Source: Alkalinema sp. CACIAM 70d
GTDB lineage: Bacteria; Cyanobacteriota; Cyanobacteriia; Leptolyngbyales; Leptolyngbyaceae
Direction of reading: 5' to 3'
NCBI GenBank assembly: GCA_002148405.1
Contig: MUGG01000044.1
Location: forward strand, 1 to 50,702
DNA length: 50,702 nt
A program made the translations under genes and the position numbers. The notes under the pieces were generated by a model that had not been told where the DNA came from, did not search any database, and saw only the letters and a program-made list of their open reading frames with translations. Shown piece after piece: positions 8,405-16,659 of this stretch. Positions within the stretch are counted from its first letter, which is position 1; each line of letters begins with the position of its first letter.

Positions 8405-9470
8405 GGGGTTGGGCAGCGGCAGATCCCGTGGCAAACAGAGCATCGTAGGAACGGCTACGAAAATTGATCATGCTGACCCAGGCCAGTCCCTCCGTCGTTC
8501 CCACCCAGAGTTTGTTCCCTGTATCAGGCAAGACGACCAACACCCGATCGCTGGGTAACCCACCAATCTGCCCAAGGACTTTGCCATTATAGGGATTGAG
8601 CCGCAGGAGGCCGTTCCCGCTGCCCACCCAAACGGTTCCTCGGGTGTCAAAACGAATCGACGCAATTTCTCGACCACGCAGCTGAGTCACCGATCGCAGC
8701 ACTCGACCTTGACGGGCTTGGACTTCCACCAATCCGCTAGGGGTTCCAGCCCAGATTGACCCGTGGTTATCGGCGGCAACGGTTTGCACCGCCCCCCCAG
8801 GGATCTCTTCAACGGTTTGGATGATTGTGCCCTTGGCTGTGTTGACTTGCACCAGGCTGTCTAGGGTTCCCACCCAGAGGTGGCCGTCCTTATCCAAGGT
8901 TAGGGCATTGGCGCTCACACCGGGTAAGTCCTGAAGCGTAGTCATGAGCAGCCCTTGGTCGGGACTAATTAAGGCGAGGCCGCGATCGGTGCCCACCCAG
9001 AGATAGCCGCGTTTGTCCAATTGTAGGGAAAGGATGCGGTTAGACGGGAGGGAAATATTTTGGGCTGTGACTTCCTTTGTGCGGGAATCGATGCGAAATA
9101 GCCCTTCTGCGGTACCCACCCAAATCCGTCCCACTTTATCCTGGGCTAGGGCTCCTGTGAGCGGATTGGGGGTAGGAATGCGGGCCAGAACTCGGCCTGT
9201 GTTGGGATCAATCTGCGTCAGTCCCTGCCAGGATCCGACCCACAAAAAGCCACTGTAGTCCTTGAGGAGTGCTGGAACCCGATAATCCACGGCATTGGAG
9301 GGCTGCTGTTTGGGAACCGGATTGGGTTTGTCTGCGGGGGGTGGGGCGTCGGGAGGATAGGTAATGGGACGATTGGAAGGGGCGGCAAGACCGATCGAGG
9401 GTATCACCAAGAGGGAGAGTGCCCCCCAGACCAAGCTGCTGCACAGGCGGTTAAAGATGCGAGATCCCAT
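8388..9470 (-). CDS. Exported beta-propeller protein (Reg_prop-type repeats)
   Basis: About 360 residues. After a signal peptide (hydrophobic stretch SSLVWGALSLLVIPSIGLAAP) and a proline-rich linker come about seven repeats of the type GxLWVGTxxGLxxIDPxTGxVL (examples: GFLWVGSWQGLTQIDP, GRIWVGTAEGLFRID, GYLWVGTDRGLALI, GHLWVGTLDSLVQV, GSIWAGTPSGLVEV, GTVWVGSGNGLLRL, KLWVGTTEGLAWV). This is the two-component-regulator propeller signature, usually a periplasmic sensor domain of hybrid kinases; here it stands alone with no kinase. ATG 9470 is preferred because GAGGA lies nine bases upstream; an in-frame TTG at 9494 has no RBS. It may bind a ligand or a partner protein; the function is unknown. 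Confidence 0.85.
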   Translation of the reverse strand: MGSRIFNRLCSSLVWGALSLLVIPSIGLAAPSNRPITYPPDAPPPADKPNPVPKQQPSNAVDYRVPALLKDYSGFLWVGSWQGLTQIDPNTGRVLARIPTPNPLTGALAQDKVGRIWVGTAEGLFRIDSRTKEVTAQNISLPSNRILSLQLDKRGYLWVGTDRGLALISPDQGLLMTTLQDLPGVSANALTLDKDGHLWVGTLDSLVQVNTAKGTIIQTVEEIPGGAVQTVAADNHGSIWAGTPSGLVEVQARQGRVLRSVTQLRGREIASIRFDTRGTVWVGSGNGLLRLNPYNGKVLGQIGGLPSDRVLVVLPDTGNKLWVGTTEGLAWVSMINFRSRSYDALFATGSAAAQPLFQLR

Positions 9471-9711
9471 AGCTGCCAATCCTCTTTGCTCCAAATCACC
9501 GTGAAGGATTCTTTATGATACTTGCCAGTCCCGCAGGGGTGACATCAATTCTGGAGAATTATTGATAAAGGGTAAGAGGTAGGTGGATCGGTTCGGGGAG
9601 GTAGATTGTGTGCTGGCTAGACGCTGAGCGATCGCAGTTGCCAGAAAAATAGCGACAATAGAATTCAAGCGTTACTGTGCGCCCATCCAGCATTTCTGAA
9701 GGTGGCAGGTC

Positions 9712-10302
9712 ATGACAATCACCCTTCCGCTCCGGCTAGATTTGACCCAGGTTCATTTAACCGATGAGCAGTTTTATCAATTGTGTTTGACGAATCCAAC
9801 TTTGAATCTTGAACGAACGGCCCAAGGAGCGTTAATTGTTATGTCACCCGTTGGTGGAGATAGCGGCAATCGGGAGGCGGATTACATTATCGATTTGGGA
9901 GTGTGGAACCGTCAAACGAAGCTGGGCAAGGTGTTTAGTTCTTCGACGTTGTTTAAGTTGCCCGGTGGGGGCGATCGATCTCCCGATGCGGCTTGGGTAG
10001 AACTATCCCGCTGGCAAGCCCTCACGCCGGAACAGCGCCAAAAATTTCCACCCATTGCGCCAGATTTTGTCATCGAACTGCGATCGCGGACGGATGATTT
10101 GGGATTGCTGCGGGAGAAGATGGCGGAATATTTGGCGAGTGGGGTGCGGTTGGGTTGGTTGATTAATCCCCAGGATCAGCAAGTAGAAATTTATCGGTTG
10201 CAGACTGAGGTGGAGGTGCGATCGTTGCCAACGGTGCTGTCGGGGGAAGCGGTTTTGCCAGGATTTGAGTTGGCGGTGGATGTATTTACCGATGAGGGGT
10301 GA
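9712..10302 (+). CDS. Uma2 family endonuclease-like protein
   Basis: 196 residues, normal for the Uma2 (DUF820) family, which is hugely expanded in cyanobacteria and has a PD-(D/E)XK nuclease fold. Visible motifs: LTDEQFYQLCLTNPTLNLERTAQGALIVMSPVGG at the start, LPGGGDRSPDAAWV (the SPDAAW active-site strand), FVIELRSRTDDL (the E-x-R/K catalytic strand), and LREKMAEYLASGVRLGWLINP. AGGT lies just before the ATG. The biological role of the family is not established; a link to mobile DNA or repair is suspected. A second copy in this window (26095-26671) is a pseudogene and aligns along its length. It stands at the edge of the toxin/NACHT island. Confidence 0.9.
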   Translation: MTITLPLRLDLTQVHLTDEQFYQLCLTNPTLNLERTAQGALIVMSPVGGDSGNREADYIIDLGVWNRQTKLGKVFSSSTLFKLPGGGDRSPDAAWVELSRWQALTPEQRQKFPPIAPDFVIELRSRTDDLGLLREKMAEYLASGVRLGWLINPQDQQVEIYRLQTEVEVRSLPTVLSGEAVLPGFELAVDVFTDEG

Positions 10303-10429
10303 TTGCAGGTTGCTTCGCTGGGACTTGCGACCCTTACGTTCTGGCCTGTTGAAGCTGATGTGTCATGGGATGAGGCTCCTTGATTAAAATTAAAATCTTG
10401 AGGGTTGGGGGCGGAGCAGTTGGCTCAGG

Positions 10430-10505
10430 GGTTAGGCTCTAGTTTTGCAGGTGTTCTTGCGCCCATTGGCGGATTTGGGGGTCGGGATCGTTGAGGGCAC
10501 GATCG
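10430..10505 (-). pseudogene. NACHT-HEAT gene 3'-tail remnant (copy C)
   Basis: Read leftward, it translates as DRALNDPDPQIRQWAQEHLQN and stops, matching the end of the NACHT protein (DRALNDPDPQLRQWAQEQLQ). One T is missing in the T-run, so the last few residues differ. It begins directly at the stop codon of the VapC-like toxin gene, so the toxin gene is fused at its 3' edge to this tail. Confidence 0.85.
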
Positions 10506-10892
10506 TTACCAAATGGTTGATACAGGATATTGAGCAATTAGTCGATCGATGGTGAGAATTGGCATATTCCCGACCTGAGCTTGGGCAATCAAAATCCGAT
10601 CGAAGGGATCTTTATGATGATCAGGAAGCTGATCTATCTGAAGAACATGGGCTATCTCGATCGCCATACTCTCGAAACGGTTGACTGTGAGACAGGATTG
10701 AATAAATTGAGTGGCTGGTTCAGGTAAGGGTAATTTGCCAGTTTTTGCTTTGACAATAATTTCCCAACTGCTGGCAACACTGACGTAAAGCGTATTATTT
10801 GAATCAGTAATAATGTCACGAACTGTTTTGGATAGTTGTGGGTCATTAGTTACCCACCAAAGCAGTGCATGGGTGTCGAGGAGCGCTTGCAT
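10506..10892 (-). CDS. PIN-domain toxin (VapC-like ribonuclease)
   Basis: 128 residues. Typical PIN start LLDTHALLWW with the first catalytic Asp, then ASSWEIIVKAKTGKLPLPE with the conserved Glu, then DHHKDPFDRILIAQA with the acidic pair, and a C-terminal TIDRLIAQYPV.TIW ending. This is the VapC/PIN subtype usually paired with a Phd/YefM-type antitoxin, a Mg-dependent RNase that blocks translation until neutralised. The antitoxin gene lies four bases upstream, so the two form one operon. The stop codon abuts the NACHT tail remnant at 10430-10505. The toxin appears intact. Confidence 0.9.
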   Translation of the reverse strand: MQALLDTHALLWWVTNDPQLSKTVRDIITDSNNTLYVSVASSWEIIVKAKTGKLPLPEPATQFIQSCLTVNRFESMAIEIAHVLQIDQLPDHHKDPFDRILIAQAQVGNMPILTIDRLIAQYPVSTIW

Positions 10893-10896
10893 AAAT

Positions 10897-11148
10897 CTAT
10901 TGTGGATCAGCAGGATTTAGGAACCCATTGAGGATATCTTCGGGTAAGGGGTCGTTGAAGTCTGTTGGAATTGTGAGTTTACCTGCGTATTGTCCAGGAA
11001 CTCGGGGTTGTGATTGGCGTTGGGTGGGGGTGATGCGGGCGATCGGTTGTCCAGCTTCGGCAATAATAATTTCTTCGCCTTGGAGGACACGATCGAGTAG
11101 TTGGGCAATATTAGCGGTGGCTTCGGGGAGGGTAACGTAGGTAATCAT
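10897..11148 (-). CDS. Phd/YefM-type antitoxin
   Basis: 83 residues starting at ATG 11148 (MITYVTLPEATANIAQLLDRVLQGEEIIIAEAGQPIARI), the canonical Phd/YefM N-terminal DNA-binding fold that represses its own operon. The C-terminal part (DFNDPLPEDILNGF) is the flexible toxin-binding tail. An upstream in-frame start (11184) would add a non-conserved Ser/Pro/Asn stretch and is rejected. Four bases separate it from the PIN toxin gene it should neutralise. Confidence 0.9.
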   Translation of the reverse strand: MITYVTLPEATANIAQLLDRVLQGEEIIIAEAGQPIARITPTQRQSQPRVPGQYAGKLTIPTDFNDPLPEDILNGFLNPADPQ

Positions 11149-11210
11149 GTTTGGGGGATTGCTGGAGGATGCTGGTGATTGCATTATAGGTTATGGGTAG
11201 GGGAACACTT

Positions 11211-11308
11211 TCAAGGGTTAGGCTCTAGTTTTTGCAGTTGTTTCTGTGCCCATTGGCGGAGTTGGGGGTCGGGGTCGTTGAGGGCGCGATCGCGCAATCG
11301 TTCGATCG
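11211..11308 (-). pseudogene. NACHT-HEAT gene 3'-tail remnant (copy B)
   Basis: Read leftward it gives IERLRDRALNDPDPQLRQWAQKQLQKLEPNP and a stop, i.e. the last about 30 residues of the NACHT protein. Over the last 82 bases I count about three mismatches to the authentic tail at 12448-12529. It has no start of its own and lies between the DUF2283 gene and the VapC-type operon, in the same orientation as both. Confidence 0.9.
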
Positions 11309-11321
11309 TAGAGCCTTGATT

Positions 11322-11522
11322 TTAGGTGTAGATCAGTTCTTGGAATTCACCATCATTGGTGGCGAGAAACTGGGCGAGGTCGAGGATTTCAATGAGTACG
11401 AGTTGATTGTCTTCGGAATAGTGCAGAATCATTTTTCCGTCTTCTTCGGCGTAGGCGATCGGGTGCTCCGATAGCTCAATCAGCAGAGCATCAATGTCTT
11501 TACTGTAGTGAATCTTTTTCAT
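11322..11522 (-). CDS. DUF2283 family protein
   Basis: 66 residues: MKKIHYSKDIDALLIELSEHPIAYAEEDGKMILHYSEDNQLVLIEILD is the standard DUF2283 pattern (Y-D/K-x-x-DALxIxLS ... DxxGxLVxIEILD). These small proteins are often found beside toxin-antitoxin genes and are suspected antitoxin-like or orphan components; the function is unproven. The ATG at 11522 is preferred over the GTG one codon earlier. It lies between the RelE-like gene and tail remnant B. Confidence 0.85.
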   Translation of the reverse strand: MKKIHYSKDIDALLIELSEHPIAYAEEDGKMILHYSEDNQLVLIEILDLAQFLATNDGEFQELIYT

Positions 11523-11599
11523 CACCGAGTCAAACCCATGGGAGCGAGGCGGTTTACACTGTTCAAGGCTAGGGAATTAAATTAGCAGTTTGTGCTGGG

Positions 11600-11860
11600 T
11601 CATTTGCGATAAACCTCCCGTCGATGCTGACATCGAATCAGCACAATCACTAACTCCTTATCGTAAATATCGTACACAATCCGATAATCATTCACTCGGA
11701 GGCGATAGGTACGATCGCTGCCTTTTAGTTTTGTAACACCATTAGGGCGTGGATTTTCAGCTAAATCCTGAATGATTTCTGCAACACGATCGAGGATTTC
11801 CAGCGGCAGTGCATCAATTTGTTTTTGGACAGCTTTGGGAACAGTAACTTGATAGGTCAT
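11600..11860 (-). CDS. RelE/ParE-type toxin
   Basis: 86 residues: MTYQVTVPKAVQKQIDALP, a helical segment, then NPRPNGVTKLKGSDRTYRLRVNDYRIVYDIYDKELVIVLIRCQHRREVYRK. This is the RelE fold with the basic strand (YRLRVNDYRIVYDI) and the C-terminal H-RREVYR that form the ribosome-dependent mRNase site in the family. The start codon overlaps the antitoxin stop by four bases (ATGA-type coupling), the standard antitoxin-first arrangement. It looks intact. Confidence 0.9.
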   Translation of the reverse strand: MTYQVTVPKAVQKQIDALPLEILDRVAEIIQDLAENPRPNGVTKLKGSDRTYRLRVNDYRIVYDIYDKELVIVLIRCQHRREVYRK

Positions 11861-12105
11861 ACACCGGAGGCTCGACGTTGGGCAAGATATTCTTCAAAGG
11901 TGATGTAGTCCCCTGCGGCATAGTCAGCACGAGCGGTTTCAAGCTCTGCCATCAGTTCTGGATCGTTTTCTAGAGCATCGTCAAACAGTTGATCCTCTAA
12001 GATTTCTAGGAGTTTATGCTTATCAGCCTTATTGAGAGATGAGACTACTGCGAGTAAAGACTCGAACTCAACTTGTTGTTCTAGTTTCACAGTGTTTTCA
12101 GCCAT
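11857..12105 (-). CDS. RelB-like antitoxin partner of the RelE-type toxin
   Basis: 82 residues, helical and acidic. The C-terminal half (DPELMAELETARADYAAGDYITFEEYLAQRR) is the common cyanobacterial toxin-binding tail found before RelE genes. The N-terminal half does not show a clear DNA-binding motif by eye. The call rests mainly on the four-base overlap with the downstream toxin gene. AAGGAGT lies 6-8 bases before the ATG. Confidence 0.85.
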   Translation of the reverse strand: MAENTVKLEQQVEFESLLAVVSSLNKADKHKLLEILEDQLFDDALENDPELMAELETARADYAAGDYITFEEYLAQRRASGV

Positions 12106-12178
12106 TATGAGGACTCCTTTTATTGTAAGACTATCATTTTTTGGGGAATTCTATCTGTCGATCGAATTCCATCGCGGG

Positions 12179-12412
12179 TCAAGAAGCGGCTTCTAATTCT
12201 GGTACGTTGGCAGTTTCATAGTTTTCAATGAGTGCGCCAATGACATCCATCATGGAGGCGAGGGGATGGGTTTCGTCTTCACCGACTTGATCGATTAACC
12301 GATCGAGCAGTTCGACTAATGATTTATATTCAGCTCCGGTGCGGGGGACAAAGATAGTGCTGGAAAGGTTTGTCCAGTTGATGATGGTTTGGTTGATGTC
12401 TAGAGTTTTCAT
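12179..12412 (-). CDS. HigA-like antitoxin N-terminal fragment lacking the HTH
   Basis: 77 residues from ATG 12412 (MKTLDINQTIINWTNLSSTIFVP...). The segment YKSLVELLDRLIDQVGEDETHPLASMMDVIGALIENYE matches the N-terminal half of cyanobacterial HigA-type antitoxins, in which an Xre helix-turn-helix normally follows. Here the protein ends at NVPELEAAS, just where the HTH would begin. Either it is a truncated remnant or a stand-alone short form. No HigB toxin is next to it. It starts 36 bases after the NACHT stop codon and is probably on the same transcript. Confidence 0.75.
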   Translation of the reverse strand: MKTLDINQTIINWTNLSSTIFVPRTGAEYKSLVELLDRLIDQVGEDETHPLASMMDVIGALIENYETANVPELEAAS

Positions 12413-12447
12413 GATGTTTGTTCTCTTTGCGGGTGATGATGTGCATA

Positions 12448-15402
12448 TCAAGGATTAGGCTCTAGTTTTTGCAGTTGTTCTTGTGCCCATTGGCGGAGTT
12501 GGGGGTCGGGGTCGTTGAGGGCGCGATCGTGGAGGTGTTCAAGAGTTTTGGGATGGGTGGGATAGTGCGCCAAGATAGCTTGCAGTGCTCTTAATCGAGG
12601 ATTACGATTTGATTCGTGTTGACGGACAAAGGGATCATTGATTGCGCGATCAAGCAAAAAATTGAATACCCATGTTTCATCCGTCCAACTATCGGCAATT
12701 TCAGTAATTGCTTCGCTACGAACACCAAAAAAGCAATTGAGAGATTCAGCGCATGTTTTAAGTAGGTGCAAGGTGTCAGTATCTTCTTTCCAACCTCTAG
12801 ATAATTCTCTAAGTGCCACTTGTTGATAATTGGGGATGTCTACAGACTGAGCTAAATATTTTAGAAAAGGAAGGGTATTTGGATCATCTTTCCATCCACG
12901 AGCAATTTCCATAATTGCTGTACCTTGCATAGCAGGTGTGCTATCCTCTGGGCGATCTATAATTTTGTGTAGTGTACTTAAAGTATCTGGATGTTCTTTC
13001 CATCCCTGAACCATAGCACTAACAGCGGCGGCAGGCACAAAAGAGTTTCTTTGTGTCAACAAATTACCTCTTAACCAATTGAGCACTTGGACATTGCCTC
13101 TCCAAGCAATTGCTATACTTGTCAGCAAAGCGTTAGCTGCTTCTCTAGTAAATGAATAATTCTCCTTAATCTCCAGAGAACACGTCTCTAGACTTTCTTG
13201 TTCTATCTCGTGTTGTATAGCTTTGAATAATTTATTATCTGATTCAACAATGATAGAGCGATTTTGTATATCACTTAAGCATTCAGTTGCTAGCAGCAAA
13301 TTTGTTAAGCCTTCTTTTCTCAGACAACTTCTCAATTCATTGATTCTCCAAACTTCTTCTTTCAAAAATTGAGATTTTTTGACTTTTAATCTTATTAAGA
13401 ACTCAATCAAATTACCTGCAAACTGAGGATCGATCGCTCCACAAATTAACCGCAAAACCTCGTGCCACGTCTCATCCTGCCAATGCTGCCCAAACACCTC
13501 ATCCCGTAACTGCTCAAACGTCAACTCCCGCGACTTCTCAAATCGATGCACAATCTCCATCGCACAGAAATACTCCAAAAACGTGCGATGCACAAACCCG
13601 TAAGTATCCGACCCCCGATCGCACAAAATCCAATTCCGATGCCGCAACTGCTCAATCAACCCATTCGCCTTCTCCCTCGGAGCCTCAAATCCCTGCTCCC
13701 GCAAATAATCCGTCAAAATCCGCACCAACCGATCGGCCCGAATTAAATTCCCCTTCAACCCCTCATCACTCGTCTGCATCTCATAGGCAATCAACCGCAG
13801 CATCTCCTGCTTCTCCCGTCGCCCAATCGCATCCATCGGCAACTGCAACCGCTTGTGATCCACATCCCAGTGATACAACAACACCCGCGACGCCTGGTCA
13901 TACAAATCTGCCCGATCGCGCGGTAACTCCTGCCGCCGATTCAAAATCGCCATCATCGTCAACAACAACGGATTATCCGCCAAATTCTGAATCGCCTGAG
14001 ACTGCTCGATCGCATCCTTCAACCGCGTCACCAACCGCCCCTTATCCGGATCGCTGCCCAACGCCAAATCGTACCAGCGATCGATAAACTCATGCATCTC
14101 CTCCCGATCCAACGGCTGAATCGTAAACTGCTGAAAACCCGCCTGCTGCAAGCGCTCCGGGTTATAGCCAATAATCCGAGAAGTCACCAAAACCTTCGCC
14201 TTGGGATACTGTTGGCTAAACCGCACAATCTCATCTTTGATAGCTTCCTGCGTCGCCCGATCGAACACCTCATCCAACCCATCAAACATCACGATCGTCG
14301 GCTGCGACTGCAAATACTGATCTAGTTGCAACGAATCAAACAGCCAATCCGCCCCCTTGCCCCGATGCCAAAACTCCAAAAATCCCTTCACCCCATCCAG
14401 CACATATTCCCGTAACTCAATCAACAACGGCAACGCCTGCGTCTTCCCCTCACCCCCCTGATCTTCGACCCATTCCAATGCCAAATACTGCAACAACGTC
14501 GATTTCCCCGCCCCCGGATCGCCCAAAATCACCGCTTTCTGAGCATCCGCCACCGCCGCCAAAACCTTCCGCGCAGGCTGCTGAAAATACTCCTGCCGAT
14601 ACACTGCCAACGCCTCCGCCGACAGATCCGCCTCCAAGCCCCCCTCCGCCTGTAACTGCCGCTTCACATCCAGCGGAATCTCATAGCGCAACGGCGGCAA
14701 CGCCTCCCGCACCGTCTGCTCAATAAACATCCGCCACAACTTGATCGCATCCGCCTGATAGGTACTATCCAACGTATACAGCTTCAAATAGCCATAGCTA
14801 CACTGCAAACTCGCCCGGTACTTCACCACATCAAACCCCGGATTCACCCCCGCAAGCTGCTGCAAACTCTCCGCCTGCTGCTCCTGTAACTCCACCTCCA
14901 GCAGTGCCCGCAACTCCGGCGTCTCCCGCACAATCCGCCGTACCTTCTTCAAATACAAACTGCCCACCCCGTCCCAATCAAACCCCTCCGGCATCGGCGT
15001 AAACGGCTTACCTTTGCGCTGCGATCGCTGCCAAACTGCCGCCAGAGTCTCCGTATCCACCTGCTTGCAATCCTTCTCAAACGCCTGCCCCAGCAACGGC
15101 TTCACCGCAGCCTCTTGCACAAACTGCACTAAATTCGCCTCATAGCGATCGCGAATCTCCACCCGTGACAGTTCCCGATCCTCCAACTCCTCCACAACGA
15201 TCGCCAGAAACTCCTGCAACGCACTCGCCACCGCCTTCTTCGTCACATCCGGCTTCGTCCGCGCCACCCCAGTCTTCAAAGACTCCTTAAAAAAATCCTT
15301 CACATAATCTTCCGCCGCCGCCTGTCCCAGCTTGAGCACCTGCTCAAACACCACCTGGCCAACACTCACTGCCCCAGCCGTCGCCAACCACTCGAAGACC
15401 AT
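12448..15402 (-). CDS. NACHT-domain STAND NTPase with C-terminal HEAT repeats
   Basis: 984 residues. An N-terminal helical region (1-285) has no recognisable effector motif. The NACHT ATPase (about 288-470) has Walker A GDPGAGKST (about 294-302), Walker B TIVMFDGLDEV (about 369-379), sensor LVTSRIIGY and the NPLLLTMMA winged-helix boundary. A helical arm with GFVHRTFLEYFCA (about 615-630) follows, then a C-terminal HEAT-like solenoid with GWKEDP/DTL repeats (about 790-984). This is the layout of bacterial NACHT proteins, several of which are anti-phage sensors; the family role is known, this protein's is inferred. Base composition changes sharply: lines at 13141-13320 are 30-35% G+C by count, against 48-62% in 13501-14700 and 65% in the last 60 bases of the tail. 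The sensor-encoding part may therefore have been exchanged. Its last about 80 bases recur at 11211 and 10430. Confidence 0.9.
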   Translation of the reverse strand: MVFEWLATAGAVSVGQVVFEQVLKLGQAAAEDYVKDFFKESLKTGVARTKPDVTKKAVASALQEFLAIVVEELEDRELSRVEIRDRYEANLVQFVQEAAVKPLLGQAFEKDCKQVDTETLAAVWQRSQRKGKPFTPMPEGFDWDGVGSLYLKKVRRIVRETPELRALLEVELQEQQAESLQQLAGVNPGFDVVKYRASLQCSYGYLKLYTLDSTYQADAIKLWRMFIEQTVREALPPLRYEIPLDVKRQLQAEGGLEADLSAEALAVYRQEYFQQPARKVLAAVADAQKAVILGDPGAGKSTLLQYLALEWVEDQGGEGKTQALPLLIELREYVLDGVKGFLEFWHRGKGADWLFDSLQLDQYLQSQPTIVMFDGLDEVFDRATQEAIKDEIVRFSQQYPKAKVLVTSRIIGYNPERLQQAGFQQFTIQPLDREEMHEFIDRWYDLALGSDPDKGRLVTRLKDAIEQSQAIQNLADNPLLLTMMAILNRRQELPRDRADLYDQASRVLLYHWDVDHKRLQLPMDAIGRREKQEMLRLIAYEMQTSDEGLKGNLIRADRLVRILTDYLREQGFEAPREKANGLIEQLRHRNWILCDRGSDTYGFVHRTFLEYFCAMEIVHRFEKSRELTFEQLRDEVFGQHWQDETWHEVLRLICGAIDPQFAGNLIEFLIRLKVKKSQFLKEEVWRINELRSCLRKEGLTNLLLATECLSDIQNRSIIVESDNKLFKAIQHEIEQESLETCSLEIKENYSFTREAANALLTSIAIAWRGNVQVLNWLRGNLLTQRNSFVPAAAVSAMVQGWKEHPDTLSTLHKIIDRPEDSTPAMQGTAIMEIARGWKDDPNTLPFLKYLAQSVDIPNYQQVALRELSRGWKEDTDTLHLLKTCAESLNCFFGVRSEAITEIADSWTDETWVFNFLLDRAINDPFVRQHESNRNPRLRALQAILAHYPTHPKTLEHLHDRALNDPDPQLRQWAQEQLQKLEPNP

Positions 15403-15474
15403 ACGCTATTCCAGGAACGGATAATGATTGCTTCAATTATATCCAACCCATCCCAGCCAGACCCTATGGGTTAA

Positions 15475-16656
15475 TTAATGCAATAATTTCGCCAAAAATC
15501 GTTCCAAATGATAGAGCGCAAGCTGATTACTCACCCCATTAAAAACCGCATCAAAGGCATGATCCGCCCAGGGAATTTCGAGGAAGAGACTAGTAGAATT
15601 GTGAGCGAGTAATTTCTCATGCAATGCCTTACCAAAGCGGGATTGCACAACGTGATCCTTTCCCCCGTAAATTAGAAACGTGGGAATTTTGGCTTGATTA
15701 ACCCATTGCAAAGGTGATGCTTGACGATAGCGATCGGGAAATTGCTTAGGATTGCCACCAAGAAACTTTTCCAATACATCTCGGCTATTAATTGGATCGG
15801 GTATAGGAACATCATAGTAACCGGCAGTGAGATCGACGGGACTGTAATAGGCGACAACGGCCCGCAGATCGATCGGTGCAGGCTGGTAAGCGGTCACGAG
15901 GGCTAGTTGCGCTCCGGCGGATTGGCCTAAAATTGCGACGCGATCGAGATTCGTTTCGTAGGTTCGGGCATGGGTTTTAAGATATTCCAAAGCCGCATGT
16001 ACATCCGTCAGTTGACTGGGGAAAGGGTGCTGCGGGGCATGGCGGTAGTCGATCGCCCAAATCACATAGCCCTGTTGCGCCAAATACCGCCCGAGATTTT
16101 CCATATTTTTCGGCTGTCCCCGTTGCCATGCACCTCCGTAAATCATGACAATGCCGGGATAATAGCCCGTTTTTTCAGGTTGATAGATATTCAACCGTAA
16201 AGGCACCCGATCGATCACGCTGAACACAAGGTCATGCACTTCACGGGTTCGCGGCTGAGACAATCCTAGAAACGCCTCACGAAACTGGAAGGGCATTTTT
16301 CGGAAATGCTGTCGTTTAAGCGTAGGAAAATCCAAAGTTTTTTGGTTAAAAGTCTGCCGGAAATCTTGTGTGATCTTGGCATGGGCGATCGGGAGTTGCA
16401 GCAGCGGCCACAATGCCAGGAGAATCCCTACGAGGTTTGCGGCGATCGTTACCTTAAACAGCCCATTGCCCCGATGCGTCCCCAGGGTGATGGCCGCCAG
16501 TCCCCAATTCACCAACAATAGCCACGGACTGACTTCCGGTGCTCCCACGCTCAGCGGCAGCAATGCAAAAATGGGAGCCGGAATGAAGATCCATAAACTG
16601 AGAAAAAGGCCGATCGTGCTGACTCCCAACAGTAGCCCAAATAATAAACTCACCAT
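15475..16656 (-). CDS. Alpha/beta hydrolase (esterase/lipase-like) with N-terminal membrane helices
   Basis: 393 residues. Three hydrophobic segments (about 1-35, 42-60 and 70-92) precede a BD-FAE/HSL-like hydrolase. Oxyanion motif MIYGGAWQRG replaces the usual HGGG; nucleophile elbow GQSAGAQLA carries the Ser; Asp is in LIYGGKDHVV; and the catalytic His is in WADHAF. The family cleaves carboxylic esters; the substrate here is unknown. The membrane anchor suggests action at the membrane. It is three bases downstream of the EamA gene and so the last gene of the leftward run that begins with mtnD. Confidence 0.85.
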   Translation of the reverse strand: MVSLLFGLLLGVSTIGLFLSLWIFIPAPIFALLPLSVGAPEVSPWLLLVNWGLAAITLGTHRGNGLFKVTIAANLVGILLALWPLLQLPIAHAKITQDFRQTFNQKTLDFPTLKRQHFRKMPFQFREAFLGLSQPRTREVHDLVFSVIDRVPLRLNIYQPEKTGYYPGIVMIYGGAWQRGQPKNMENLGRYLAQQGYVIWAIDYRHAPQHPFPSQLTDVHAALEYLKTHARTYETNLDRVAILGQSAGAQLALVTAYQPAPIDLRAVVAYYSPVDLTAGYYDVPIPDPINSRDVLEKFLGGNPKQFPDRYRQASPLQWVNQAKIPTFLIYGGKDHVVQSRFGKALHEKLLAHNSTSLFLEIPWADHAFDAVFNGVSNQLALYHLERFLAKLLH

Positions 16657-16659
16657 GGA

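Noticed and set aside
13546..14726. Plus-strand frames rich in His/Pro/Leu across the NACHT gene
   Set aside because: Shadows of the C-rich antisense codons of the real gene; no RBS.
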